Assembly: GCA_903821365.1 (NCBI GenBank)
Contig: CAIJKY010000011.1
Coordinates: 62,001-126,000 of the forward strand
Length of the DNA stretch: 64,000 nucleotides
Direction: 5' to 3'
DNA from: an uncultured bacterium
GTDB lineage: Bacteria > Patescibacteriota > Saccharimonadia > Saccharimonadales > Saccharimonadaceae
How positions within the stretch are numbered: position 1 is the first letter of the stretch; each line of letters starts with the position of its first letter. Made by a program: the position numbers and the translations under genes. Of the stretch, positions 18,814 through 27,563 are shown piece after piece. The notes under the pieces were generated by a model. It did no database searches and was not told the origin of the DNA. It saw only the letters and a program-made list of their open reading frames with translations.

Positions 18814-19688
18814 AACAAGCCTCCCACTTTCAGTTTGAGGCTCTTGGCACGCCTTGGGACATTACCATTGTCACACCATTAACTTCAATGCAATCCGAGG
18901 CGCTGCGTCGAGTAATACTAGAGCGGCTCTCAAAGTTTGAAGCGACATATTCACGGTTTCGACCAGACTCAACTGTGACTACCATGGCGACGAAGGCCGG
19001 GGATTACGCTCTACCTGCCGATGCGACAGCATTATTCGCGTTGTATCGCAAGCTCTACGATGTGACAGAAGGAGCAGTAACGCCATTGATCGGTGATAGT
19101 CTATCTGCTGCTGGCTATGACGCCAACTACAGCTTTACCCGTGACTCCACCAAGCCATTGCCGCAACCGCTCGCTTGGGACGAAGCGTTATCATTCACAC
19201 CACCGACACTAACGATAAAAAAACCGACCATGCTTGATTTTGGCGCAGCGGGCAAGGGCTATGCCGCCGATTTGGTCGCCAATGTGCTCTATGAGTCAGA
19301 GATTGATGATTTTTGCGTTGACGCGAGTGGTGATTTTGTTATCGATAGTGCAAAGCCTACAAGCATTGGGCTTGAACACCCCGCTCGGCCTGGTTACGTC
19401 ATCGGCACTGCCCGCATTACCCACGGGAGCCTATGTGGTTCGGCCGGCAACCGACGGGCTTGGGGCGATTATCACCATATTTTAGATCCACACAGCCTAG
19501 CATCACCCCACGACATAAGCGCTGTTTGGGCATATGCCAAAAGCGGCCTTTATGCCGACGGCCTAGCAACGGCGTTATTTTTCACACCCCCACAGACGCT
19601 GCATCAAGTATTTGAGTTTGAATATGTCATTGTACGCCAAGACATGTCGGCCGAGATATCGCCCGGTTTTCCTGGCGAACTATTTTAA
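18810..19688 (+). CDS. apbE: FAD:protein FMN transferase (ApbE)
   Basis: A 292-residue enzyme if read from the ATA at 18810. It covalently attaches FMN from FAD to target proteins. The family start FEALGTPWDITIV, FEATYSRFRPDS, the LDFGAAGKGYAADLV motif, DASGDFV and GSLCGSAGNRR are present. The first ATG (18888) would delete the conserved first strand, and the frame has no ATG, GTG or TTG upstream of it. The ATA overlaps the preceding stop as ATAA and has AAGAAGG seven bases before it, so a non-canonical AUA start is my best reading. It modifies the upstream FMN-binding protein. Confidence 0.85.
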   Translation: MKQASHFQFEALGTPWDITIVTPLTSMQSEALRRVILERLSKFEATYSRFRPDSTVTTMATKAGDYALPADATALFALYRKLYDVTEGAVTPLIGDSLSAAGYDANYSFTRDSTKPLPQPLAWDEALSFTPPTLTIKKPTMLDFGAAGKGYAADLVANVLYESEIDDFCVDASGDFVIDSAKPTSIGLEHPARPGYVIGTARITHGSLCGSAGNRRAWGDYHHILDPHSLASPHDISAVWAYAKSGLYADGLATALFFTPPQTLHQVFEFEYVIVRQDMSAEISPGFPGELF

Positions 19689-19720
19689 TTGATATGCGTA
19701 TAGTATTTATAAGGAGCATT

Positions 19721-21241
19721 ATGGAAAGTATCAAAAAAAATATCACCGTCTCGCTTGGCAAGATACCAATGTATAAACTGGTTGTCGCAGCACTGGTGGT
19801 AATGCTTGCAGCAGGGCTCGGCCTAAGCGCGACCGGCCAAACATCGTTCACGCCCATTCAGTTACTCCTTTCGCTTTTGATTATTTGTGGTGTGTCGTAT
19901 GGGAGTAATCGTCTATTTAGCTGGCTCTACAAGGCCCGGACTAATACCGAATCATCGCTCATAACAGCTCTTATACTTTGTGCTATTATCACACCACCCG
20001 ATAGCGTCAGCGGAGCGCTGATTGTTGCACTCATTGCACTCGTCGCGCAGGCTTCTAAGTATGTTGTTGCCTATAAGCAACGTCATATTTTCAACCCGGC
20101 GGCGTTTGGTGCGCTGGTTGTTGGGCTGTGTGGCCTGGGGCAGGCAAGCTGGTGGATCGGTAGTTCGGCATTATTACCACTGGTCGCCGTCATCGGTTTT
20201 GTTATCTTATTGCGCGTGCGGCGACTACAAATGTTCATCGTTTTTGCGCTGGTCGTAATGGCGGAGCTGGCTTTTTATGCTGCTCTCGATAAGCGCCCGA
20301 TTGTCGACGCGCTGATCGAAGCCTTTACTTCGTGGCCGCTGCTTTTCTTCGGTACCATAATGCTCACTGAGCCGTTCACCTCACCGAGCCGAAAGCGCTA
20401 TCTTTATCTATTCGCGACAATCGCTGGCGCCTTATTTGCAGCACGCTTTAGCTTTGGGCCAGTGTATGCTTCGCCGGCACTTGCACTGATTATTGCTAAT
20501 CTTTTTGCTTTCGCAGTCAATGCACATGGCAGCCACACATTGATATTAAAAACCATCAAGCGATACGGCAGTGACTGTTATGAGCTACTGTTTACGCCAC
20601 GGCGACGCTTCGCCTACAATGCGGGGCAATACATGGAATGGACATTGCCGCATAAGCACCAGGACATTAAGGGAACGCGCCGCTTTTTTACCATTGCTTC
20701 AGCGCCAAGCGAAGCAACTGTAGCCATCGGTATTCGTACAGGTGGCAAGGCAAGTAGCTATAAAAACGCACTTTTACAGTTACAGCCTGGTGACGTAGTA
20801 CAAGCAAGTAACCTTGGTGGTGAATTTGTATTGCCCTCGCGAACTAATAAGCCAATCGTGATGATTGCTGGCGGCATTGGTATCACGCCATTTCGCAGCA
20901 TGATTCAAGAGGCGATTATCGCCAAGCAGCACTACGACATCACCCTTATATATCTAGTCGCAAAAGCTGATGATGTTATGTACGAAGACGTATTTGCGAC
21001 TGCTAAAAAAGCTGGCGTTAAAATCGTCTATGTCATAACTGGCAAAGAAGCACCCGCACATTGGCGTGGCGAACACGGACGCATAAACACTGAATTACTC
21101 AAAAAATACGCTACAGACCCACAACAAAGCTTATTCTATGTATCAGGCCCGAGCGGCATGGTGCTGTACGCAAAGCAGCTGTTAATGCAGCTACAGGTGC
21201 GTCGCAAGCACATTAAGACTGATTATTTTTCAGGCTATTAA
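19721..21241 (+). CDS. RnfD/NqrB-like membrane domain fused to a ferredoxin-NADP reductase
   Basis: A 506-residue fusion. Residues about 1-270 form eight to nine membrane helices of the RnfD/NqrB/UnbV type, with FNPAAFGALVVGL and a GTIMLTEPFTSPS motif. Residues about 275-506 form a ferredoxin-NADP-reductase module: YNAGQYMEWTL and RRFFTIAS (flavin site), GIGITPFRSMI (NAD(P)H site) and FYVSGPSGMV. It should carry electrons from cytoplasmic NAD(P)H across the membrane, most simply to the FMN-binding protein at 18310. ATG 19721 has AAGGAG five bases upstream; an in-frame ATG nine codons earlier has none. Confidence 0.88.
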   Translation: MESIKKNITVSLGKIPMYKLVVAALVVMLAAGLGLSATGQTSFTPIQLLLSLLIICGVSYGSNRLFSWLYKARTNTESSLITALILCAIITPPDSVSGALIVALIALVAQASKYVVAYKQRHIFNPAAFGALVVGLCGLGQASWWIGSSALLPLVAVIGFVILLRVRRLQMFIVFALVVMAELAFYAALDKRPIVDALIEAFTSWPLLFFGTIMLTEPFTSPSRKRYLYLFATIAGALFAARFSFGPVYASPALALIIANLFAFAVNAHGSHTLILKTIKRYGSDCYELLFTPRRRFAYNAGQYMEWTLPHKHQDIKGTRRFFTIASAPSEATVAIGIRTGGKASSYKNALLQLQPGDVVQASNLGGEFVLPSRTNKPIVMIAGGIGITPFRSMIQEAIIAKQHYDITLIYLVAKADDVMYEDVFATAKKAGVKIVYVITGKEAPAHWRGEHGRINTELLKKYATDPQQSLFYVSGPSGMVLYAKQLLMQLQVRRKHIKTDYFSGY

Positions 21242-21265
21242 GCCATATCGCCCACTGCACACAAT

Positions 21266-21296
21266 AAAACACCCTCCTGAGAAAGAAGGGTGTTTT
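21266..21296. terminator. Bidirectional terminator
   Basis: AAAACACCCT pairs with AGGGTGTTTT around an 11-base loop, with T-rich flanks on both strands. It serves the reductase fusion from the left and the tRNA-Leu from the right. Confidence 0.85.
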
Positions 21297-21299
21297 ATA

Positions 21300-21387
21300 T
21301 GGTGGGCAGAGAGGGAATCGAACCCTCACTCCTTTAAAGGGAACTGGATTTTGAGTCCAGCGCGTCTACCAGTTCCGCCACCTGCCC
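21300..21387 (-). tRNA. tRNA-Leu (CAA)
   Basis: The minus strand folds into a class II tRNA: acceptor GGGCAGG pairs with TCTGCCC, the anticodon loop CTCAAAA gives anticodon CAA (codon UUG), a long variable arm follows, and the T arm is GAGGG-TTCGATT-CCCTC. The CCA end is encoded at 21302-21300. Confidence 0.96.
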
Positions 21388-21506
21388 GCATATACCGTGC
21401 GCCAACTCTGGTAGTGTGTATAAGTAGCTATGATTTTATGATAACCATAGCCTTTTTACTTCAGTCGACGGCGTAATCATTGTACAATAAAGAATAGTAT
21501 TTGCCT

Positions 21507-22709
21507 ATGAATCCATTGCTCGACCCAAACGAAGAACGAAATAGCTTTATCGTGCCACAACGCGATGCTTCTTCGCGCGGGCTTGCAAAACGCAGCACCA
21601 GTGTTGTACGCGCCGGCGATCCTAATCCCGAACTTGCCACAACGAACAATCAGCAGCTGGCAGCCGGTGTCGTGCGTACACAGCTTGATACAATTTACGA
21701 CACTAACCCGCCAAATCAAGTCAGTACACTCGATGCTGCATCCGTATACAACCGTGAGCACGGCGACCCAAGTAGCTATGACTGGAATCAGTACCACGCC
21801 GCTTGGCAACAATATTATCAACAGTATTACGCTCAATATTATAACGCCGAACTACAGCGTCAGCAGCTGACTGCGCCACAAGCACCAAGCGCTATCACCG
21901 GCGAGAGTACAAGCCAAACCAATCAGCGTCGAGCAGCCGCTGACGCTCTGCGCCAAGAATTAGCTCGTAAGGTCAAGTCACATGCCCGTCGAGTCCGCGC
22001 CAGTTCTCATTTTATGCCGATTTTGACCGCGTTACTTGTTGGTGGTGCATTCTTTTTCTTGCAGTACAACAAAGTGGTCGCGGCTGAGGTTAACTCATAC
22101 ATCAGCCCGAGTAGCACCGTTAGCGACAATGTCATCGTCGATCCAAGCGCCAATACGGCCGTCAGCGCTGATCCACGATTAATTATTCCAAAGATTAACG
22201 TCGATGTGCCAGTTGTCTACGGTTTGCAATCACTGGACAACAATGCCTCGCAAAAACTACTCGAAAACGGGGTGATACATTATCCAATCCCCGGTGCCAA
22301 TAGCGTTCCTGGCCAAACAGGCAACTCGGTCTTTTTGGGACACTCTAGCAACGACGTGCTGGCACCTGGCAATTACAAATTCGCCCTTGTGCTTTTAGAG
22401 CGCATGAAGCCTGGTGATTTGTTCTACATTCATTATCAAAGCAAGCGTTATATTTATCGCATTACAAGCACTGAAGTCATCAATCCGAATGAAGTCGAAA
22501 AGCTTATTTTACCTAATGATAAACCTGTCGCAACTTTAGTGACATGCGTACCGATTGGCACCTCAAAGCAACGCTTAATCGTCTTTGGTGATCAAATAAG
22601 TCCAGACCCAAGTGCGGCGACCAAGAACGAAGACGCAGGCAAGACGAACAACCAAGCTGACATTCCAGGCAACGAACCAAGCGTCTTCCAGCGTATCTTT
22701 GGACTGTAA
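21507..22709 (+). CDS. Class D/E-type sortase with long N-terminal cytoplasmic region
   Basis: A 400-residue transpeptidase. Residues 1-165 are disordered, with a Tyr/Gln-rich stretch (QQYYQQYYAQYY) near 100-112. One membrane helix spans about 170-187, and an exported sortase domain follows. The catalytic residues are His279 (FLGHSS), Cys347 (LVTCVPIG) and Arg356 (KQRLIVFG). Sortases attach surface proteins or join pilin subunits. ATG 21507 lies 20 bases after a TACAAT box. Substrates with LPXTG-like tails are not visible in the window. Confidence 0.88.
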   Translation: MNPLLDPNEERNSFIVPQRDASSRGLAKRSTSVVRAGDPNPELATTNNQQLAAGVVRTQLDTIYDTNPPNQVSTLDAASVYNREHGDPSSYDWNQYHAAWQQYYQQYYAQYYNAELQRQQLTAPQAPSAITGESTSQTNQRRAAADALRQELARKVKSHARRVRASSHFMPILTALLVGGAFFFLQYNKVVAAEVNSYISPSSTVSDNVIVDPSANTAVSADPRLIIPKINVDVPVVYGLQSLDNNASQKLLENGVIHYPIPGANSVPGQTGNSVFLGHSSNDVLAPGNYKFALVLLERMKPGDLFYIHYQSKRYIYRITSTEVINPNEVEKLILPNDKPVATLVTCVPIGTSKQRLIVFGDQISPDPSAATKNEDAGKTNNQADIPGNEPSVFQRIFGL

Positions 22710-22719
22710 ACGATCTGCT

Positions 22720-24174
22720 TTATTGGTCGGCTGGTGTTAGTAACGACGATGATTGCAGCTGAAGGTTTTGGCCAGTCGCATCTTTGCCGATACTAAGAAT
22801 AACGCGTCCCTGAGTGCCAATAAGCACGTCCTGTGACGTAGCGATCGAAGTAATCGCGTGCCCATTCGTGCCATCAAACTCTACTAAGCGCAGGCTGCCG
22901 TTACCGGTCAAGGCCAATCGGTGATCATCGGCCCATTGTAATGATGGTCGAGTTTCACCAGGAGAAGTAAAAGTATACAGCTGTGCGAGCTCAATGTCGT
23001 AGACAGCAATGCTTTCTCCATGCTGCAACATGATGAAACGATTACCAGGCGAGGCTTTTACGGCGCTCGGCGTAAAGCTGAGCGACATTTGCGATGTCTG
23101 CGTCTTACTACTGTTGAGCGGATCTTCGATGATACTCAGACTTCCTCCAAGCACTTGGGTAATGTACGTATGGCCATAGTATTCGTTGTAATAAAGTTGC
23201 AGGGGATCATCACTGTTGACCGCGCCGACTTTCGTGCGTTTATCGCCTTTTTGCCAAACGTAGATAGAGCGGCTCGTGTCTTTTTCGGTCGGTTTAATGG
23301 CGTAGGTGACAGTACTCTCGTTGAGCTCGTCAAAGGCGACAACCTTCGTCGCGATAGTCGTTGGCTTGTCAGCGGCACCATAATCGAGCCGATAGAGCGT
23401 TGCGTTCGCGTCGATGCCAATAAATATCGTATTGCTCCCTTCGGCAAAACGTAGCCCCGTAAGTGGTTTGCCAAACAAAGTCGTCAGATTTTCTGCACGG
23501 TCAGGTTGAGCAATTGGCATACGGATATATTCGATCGCATTGTCATTGTACGTATGCTTTATCAGTGCAAAATCACCATCACGGCTCAGCATAGCGATCT
23601 CGAATGTCGAAGGCTTGTCAGCTTGTGGTTCAGTATATGCGGCTTGTGGAAGTGCAAGAGTAGTTTCAACGGGCTTCACTTCATTACTGGCATTAACAAG
23701 GGTAAAGATAGGTGCATCCGGTGTCTCATGAAGCAGCATCGATTGACGATCAGCGGCAGTCATTGCTTGTTGTACATTTGCGACACCAGCGACCGAAGTC
23801 GTTGTGATTAGTGACGGAATCAATCGAGGATACTCAAGCCATAACACTTCGCCAGCATGTAAATTGACAGTTTTCTGCCATGACTCATAGCCTTCACGAT
23901 TATAGGCGACGGTATGTTGCCCAACGACACTATTGAGTTGCGACTGCGTTTGGCCAGTCTTAACACCGTCAAAGATTACCGTCGCAGCTTGTGGTCGAGA
24001 ATCGAACTTCACCAAACCACCTTGCTGCACTTGTAGTGAATTATTCAGCCGATACCCCAGCACAAAGTAAACACTCACAATAGCGAGTAAAACGGTCACA
24101 ATAGTCATAGCGCCGTAACCGAAGAAACGAAGACGATCTTGCTTACGACGTTTTTTAGGGTCTTGGTTGTACAT
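22720..24174 (-). CDS. Membrane-anchored PEGA-domain protein with beta-propeller-like region
   Basis: A 484-residue protein with a basic N-terminus (KKRRKQDRLR), one membrane helix (MTIVTVLLAIVSVYFVLGY), a PEGA-like domain at about 50-115 (SRPQAATVIFDGVKTGQT, YNREGYESWQKTVNL) and a long beta-rich region that looks like WD/YncE-type propeller blades. The external part probably binds a surface polymer; no enzyme motif is seen. It is a structural cousin of 40586-42454. A TATAAT box lies 13 bases upstream of the ATG. Confidence 0.75.
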   Translation of the reverse strand: MYNQDPKKRRKQDRLRFFGYGAMTIVTVLLAIVSVYFVLGYRLNNSLQVQQGGLVKFDSRPQAATVIFDGVKTGQTQSQLNSVVGQHTVAYNREGYESWQKTVNLHAGEVLWLEYPRLIPSLITTTSVAGVANVQQAMTAADRQSMLLHETPDAPIFTLVNASNEVKPVETTLALPQAAYTEPQADKPSTFEIAMLSRDGDFALIKHTYNDNAIEYIRMPIAQPDRAENLTTLFGKPLTGLRFAEGSNTIFIGIDANATLYRLDYGAADKPTTIATKVVAFDELNESTVTYAIKPTEKDTSRSIYVWQKGDKRTKVGAVNSDDPLQLYYNEYYGHTYITQVLGGSLSIIEDPLNSSKTQTSQMSLSFTPSAVKASPGNRFIMLQHGESIAVYDIELAQLYTFTSPGETRPSLQWADDHRLALTGNGSLRLVEFDGTNGHAITSIATSQDVLIGTQGRVILSIGKDATGQNLQLQSSSLLTPADQ

Positions 24175-24332
24175 AAATGTTACATGTATTATAGCAAACG
24201 TCTCTGTTTAAAGCACTTGCATAATGCGTCTGAAACTTCTATCATATAACTACTGACTAAAAACATAACCGCCATGCAACTTGCGAATACCACGCGAGCG
24301 CGGCAAACGGCGGAGGGCACGAACACATAGGC

Positions 24333-25388
24333 ATGAGGGGATCTAACACAATTACTATCAAGGGCCGACCATACGACGCGATCACAGGAATGCCACACGC
24401 ACGGCCACAACAATCTCCAGCCGCTGCGCAGCCCTCAACATCTGCCGCACAACAACCAGTCCGCCGCCTCGGTGGAGATATTCAACCTGCGCGCAGCATG
24501 CACGCCCAACCACAAAAATCAAAGACCCTGATGCGCTCGGTGCTCAAGTCACCGCAGCCTATCGCACACCCAGCGCAGCCAGTTAAACGCTCGCCACAGA
24601 TCCAACGCTTTTCAAAGATTGAGCCCTCACAGTATCACGCGCCAAAGCCGGCAGCAGTAGCACCACTACAGCATGTAACTGCGCACACGCCAGTTCACTC
24701 AGGCCACTCGCAAGCAGCACCAGCGCATCGCGCGCCTGTTCGCCACCCTGAACCTGTCGCGCCAATCGTCTCACAAGTGCCAGCGCCACTTCGCGGGACA
24801 CACTTAAAAGAAGCCCTTATCAATGAGCAACTCGCAGGTATCTTGCCAAAGACCGCGCAGCAACACAAAAATGACGAGCACGCCGTCGACGACGACCGTC
24901 CTCGTTCAAAGTTCAGCGCCATGCGTGGCCGTCACCCCAGGATAGCCTCAGCAGTTGCCGGTATCGCGGCGCTGGTTATACTTGGTGGCTACTTAACATA
25001 TTTGAATCTTCCAAGCCTTTCAATCAAAGTCGCAGCTTCACAGGCTGGTTTCTCGGCGACTTATCCATCGTACCAACCTGCGGGTTACAGCTTTAACGGC
25101 CCAGTCGCATTTAGTCCAGGCGAGGTAAAAGTTCATTTTAAATCAAATACTAATGACTATGCATACACACTTGTTCAACAGGCATCAGGCTGGGACAGCC
25201 AAGCAGTGCTCGACAACTTTGTCGTCAAACAAAGCCAAGAATACGCGACTTTACAAGAACGCGGCCTAACGATCTACCTTTATGACAATAAGGCCACCTG
25301 GGTTAACGGCGGCGTCCTTTATACTATCGATGGCAACGCTCCACTCTCGAGTGAGCAAATTCAGAAGATTGCTTCAAGCACCCTGTAG
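24333..25388 (+). CDS. Single-pass membrane protein with long Pro/Gln/His-rich cytoplasmic tail
   Basis: A 351-residue protein. The first 205 residues are low complexity (Pro, Ala, Gln, His, Arg). A membrane helix (ASAVAGIAALVILGGYLTYL) spans about 210-230. The exported domain (KVAASQAGFSATYPSYQPAGYSF, WDSQAVLDNFVV) resembles DUF4367/RsiW-like domains that often belong to outer parts of envelope sensors. I infer an envelope role only. An upstream in-frame stop (TAG at 24328) fixes the start. The Shine-Dalgarno-like GGAGGG is far upstream (about 18 bases). Confidence 0.65.
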   Translation: MRGSNTITIKGRPYDAITGMPHARPQQSPAAAQPSTSAAQQPVRRLGGDIQPARSMHAQPQKSKTLMRSVLKSPQPIAHPAQPVKRSPQIQRFSKIEPSQYHAPKPAAVAPLQHVTAHTPVHSGHSQAAPAHRAPVRHPEPVAPIVSQVPAPLRGTHLKEALINEQLAGILPKTAQQHKNDEHAVDDDRPRSKFSAMRGRHPRIASAVAGIAALVILGGYLTYLNLPSLSIKVAASQAGFSATYPSYQPAGYSFNGPVAFSPGEVKVHFKSNTNDYAYTLVQQASGWDSQAVLDNFVVKQSQEYATLQERGLTIYLYDNKATWVNGGVLYTIDGNAPLSSEQIQKIASSTL

Positions 25389-25405
25389 CCTATATACTAG
25401 GGTGA

Positions 25406-26851
25406 ATGACTACGCCTAAATCTTCTTCTATTCGAACGCGCTTTGCGCCCAGCCCAACCGGCGCTCTTCATGGCGGCACCATCCGTACAACAGTTTTTGC
25501 CTGGTTAATCGCCAAGCAAGGGCAGGGCAAATTTTTACTTCGCATTGAAGACACCGACCAAAAGCGCGAAGTCGCCGGTGCCGTACAAAATATTATGGAT
25601 AGCCTACGCTGGCTTGGCCTTGGCTGGGACGAAGGCCCGGACAAAGGCGGAGAATACGCTCCATACACGCAATCGGAACGGCTCGACATCTACAAACAGT
25701 GGGCGCAAAAACTCTATGAAAGCGGCAAAGCCTACGCCGATCCATACTCGACCGAAGAGCTTCAAACACTACGCGAGACCGCCCAAGCCGCAAAAAAGCC
25801 ATTTCTCTATCGTGATTACCGGCCCGAGAACCCACCAGCTTGGGATGGGAGCCAGCCACTGCGCATTCGGCTCGAACCAAAAAGCTACACATGGCATGAC
25901 GGCGTCATGGGTGACATCACTATGGGCCCAGAAATGATCGATGATTTTATCATTATCAAGAGTGACGGTTTTCCGACCTACAACTTCTGCCATATTATTG
26001 ATGACTACCTCATGAAAATTAGCCATGTCACACGGAGTCAAGAATTTTTATCGAGCATTCCCAAGTTTTTGGCCGCCCACGAAGTCATGGGCATTCCATC
26101 GCCGATCAATTTAACTGTGCCGCCCGTACTTGACGAAACAGGTAAGCGCAAATTGAGCAAACGGCTTGGCGCGAAACCGATTTTGGCCTATCGCGAACTT
26201 GGCTACCTACCAAGCGCAATGCTCAACTTCCTCGCGACCATCGGCTGGAATGACGGTACGGAACAAGAGATTTTTAGTATCGATGAACTAATTGAGAAGT
26301 TCAAGATCGAGCGCATTCAAAAAAGTGGTGGCATCTTTGATGAGCAGCGCCTGCTTTGGCTCAATGGCGCTCATATCCGTCGTTTACCGCTGGATGAGCT
26401 TTATGCACACGTCGGCGATTTTTGGCCAGCTGAGGCAAATGGTGCTAATGACGATTATAAAAAACAAGTCCTATCGCTCGTTCATGAACGGTTAAAATTC
26501 TTTGCCGAACTACCCGATCTAACACGTTTCTTTTTCGCCGAACCAACCGTTCAGAACATTGTTGAAAACATTGGCGCCAACAAGCAGCTTCGCAAACTCG
26601 ATGTAGCAGAGCGCGATCGGCTGATGAGCGCCACACAAACAACGCTCGCCGATAGCGACTTTAGCCAAGCTGATCTAGAACTAAAGCTGCGCGCACTCGT
26701 TGACGCGCTTGAGGTTAAGCCGGGCGTTCTCTTTAGCCTTATCCGTGTTGTTATTACTGGCAGCAATGTTGCACCTGGTTTGTTTGAGACGCTGGCAACG
26801 CTTGGTAAAGAGACAAGCCTTAAGCGCCTAAGCGTTACCCTCGCAGAATAA
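25406..26851 (+). CDS. gltX: Glutamyl-tRNA synthetase
   Basis: A 481-residue class I synthetase charging tRNA-Glu. The HIGH motif reads LHGGTIRT (usually LHxGN/GART), so the middle residue is Gly. The KMSKS motif is KLSKRLGA. The rest (FLLRIEDTDQKR, DGFPTYNFCHIIDD, MLNFLATIGWNDG) is standard. TATACT at 25393-25398 ends seven bases before the ATG with no Shine-Dalgarno site, predicting a leaderless mRNA. A tRNA-Glu gene lies 2.5 kb downstream. Confidence 0.96.
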   Translation: MTTPKSSSIRTRFAPSPTGALHGGTIRTTVFAWLIAKQGQGKFLLRIEDTDQKREVAGAVQNIMDSLRWLGLGWDEGPDKGGEYAPYTQSERLDIYKQWAQKLYESGKAYADPYSTEELQTLRETAQAAKKPFLYRDYRPENPPAWDGSQPLRIRLEPKSYTWHDGVMGDITMGPEMIDDFIIIKSDGFPTYNFCHIIDDYLMKISHVTRSQEFLSSIPKFLAAHEVMGIPSPINLTVPPVLDETGKRKLSKRLGAKPILAYRELGYLPSAMLNFLATIGWNDGTEQEIFSIDELIEKFKIERIQKSGGIFDEQRLLWLNGAHIRRLPLDELYAHVGDFWPAEANGANDDYKKQVLSLVHERLKFFAELPDLTRFFFAEPTVQNIVENIGANKQLRKLDVAERDRLMSATQTTLADSDFSQADLELKLRALVDALEVKPGVLFSLIRVVITGSNVAPGLFETLATLGKETSLKRLSVTLAE

Positions 26852-26865
26852 GTGGTAAGCAAAAA

Positions 26866-26912
26866 CCCGCCCCTCCCAGGCGAGCATTGCTTCGAGCCTT
26901 GGAGGTGGCGGG
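26866..26912 (-). terminator. Intrinsic terminator of the 26931-27482 gene
   Basis: CCCGCC, CCTCC and AGGC pair with GCCT, GGAGG and GGCGGG with two single mismatched bases. On the minus strand TTTTTGC follows directly. It begins 19 bases after the minus-strand stop. Confidence 0.85.
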
Positions 26913-26930
26913 CAACAGGGCGCCAGGCGT

Positions 26931-27482
26931 TTACTGAAAAAGTATATTCAAGGCGTCCATCGTGTCCTTGCTGAGCGCAGGTGGCACACGGTAGATCACG
27001 AGATCTTCGCGTTTGATGCTACGCCCTTCTACAACAGCCGCTTTCGCCACCGCAACTTCCAGCGCTTCACGCGTCGGCGCAACTGCGACGTACCAGACCA
27101 TCGGTATCAGTGATCTACCGTGCAGCGCATTGATACCACCAGCCGACCTTTGGCCAGCGAACCACAGCAGCGCATCGTACTCACTGCGGTTCCATGGCTC
27201 GAGCCGTAGCGTGAAACTCATTGGCTCACTGCGCGTGAATCGGCGCTCGTAGTGCCAAATCACCAGCCCGGTTCCATCGTCTTCGCAGCGAGTCACCGAC
27301 ATCGCTGCCATCGCCAGCGCCTGCTTGACCTTGCTTGCGACATCAGCTGTGCGTGCCACCAGCGTATGAGTTGCGGGCTGATAGTCATGCGCACCTGACT
27401 GCACATACCGAGCAAGCAGCAAATCAAGCGCCCGGTAAAAACTTTCGGGATCCGCCTTGCACTCACCACATGGTGTGAACAT
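26931..27482 (-). CDS. Orphan GC-rich protein of unknown function
   Basis: A 183-residue soluble protein that I cannot assign. The N-terminus MFTPCGECKADPE contains a CxxC pair. The body is alternating helix and strand, with several Trp (WHYERRF, EPWNRSEYDALLWF). GAGAGGA lies just upstream of the ATG, so it is SD-led, unlike its leaderless neighbours gltX and 27564. GC-rich body, its own leader and an intrinsic terminator make it a typical member of the cassette class. Confidence 0.7.
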   Translation of the reverse strand: MFTPCGECKADPESFYRALDLLLARYVQSGAHDYQPATHTLVARTADVASKVKQALAMAAMSVTRCEDDGTGLVIWHYERRFTRSEPMSFTLRLEPWNRSEYDALLWFAGQRSAGGINALHGRSLIPMVWYVAVAPTREALEVAVAKAAVVEGRSIKREDLVIYRVPPALSKDTMDALNILFQ

Positions 27483-27563
27483 GGTCGTCCTCTCGTCTAA
27501 GGTATGGACAATAAAAACTATAAACTCTTTAATAGCAAAAGCAATGCTTTATAATAGTTACAA

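Noticed and set aside
26569-26642. Loss of GluRS function because the HIGH motif reads LHGGTIRT.
   Set aside because: The catalytic His and second Gly are kept, the KLSKR motif and all other regions are intact, so it is treated as a normal variant.
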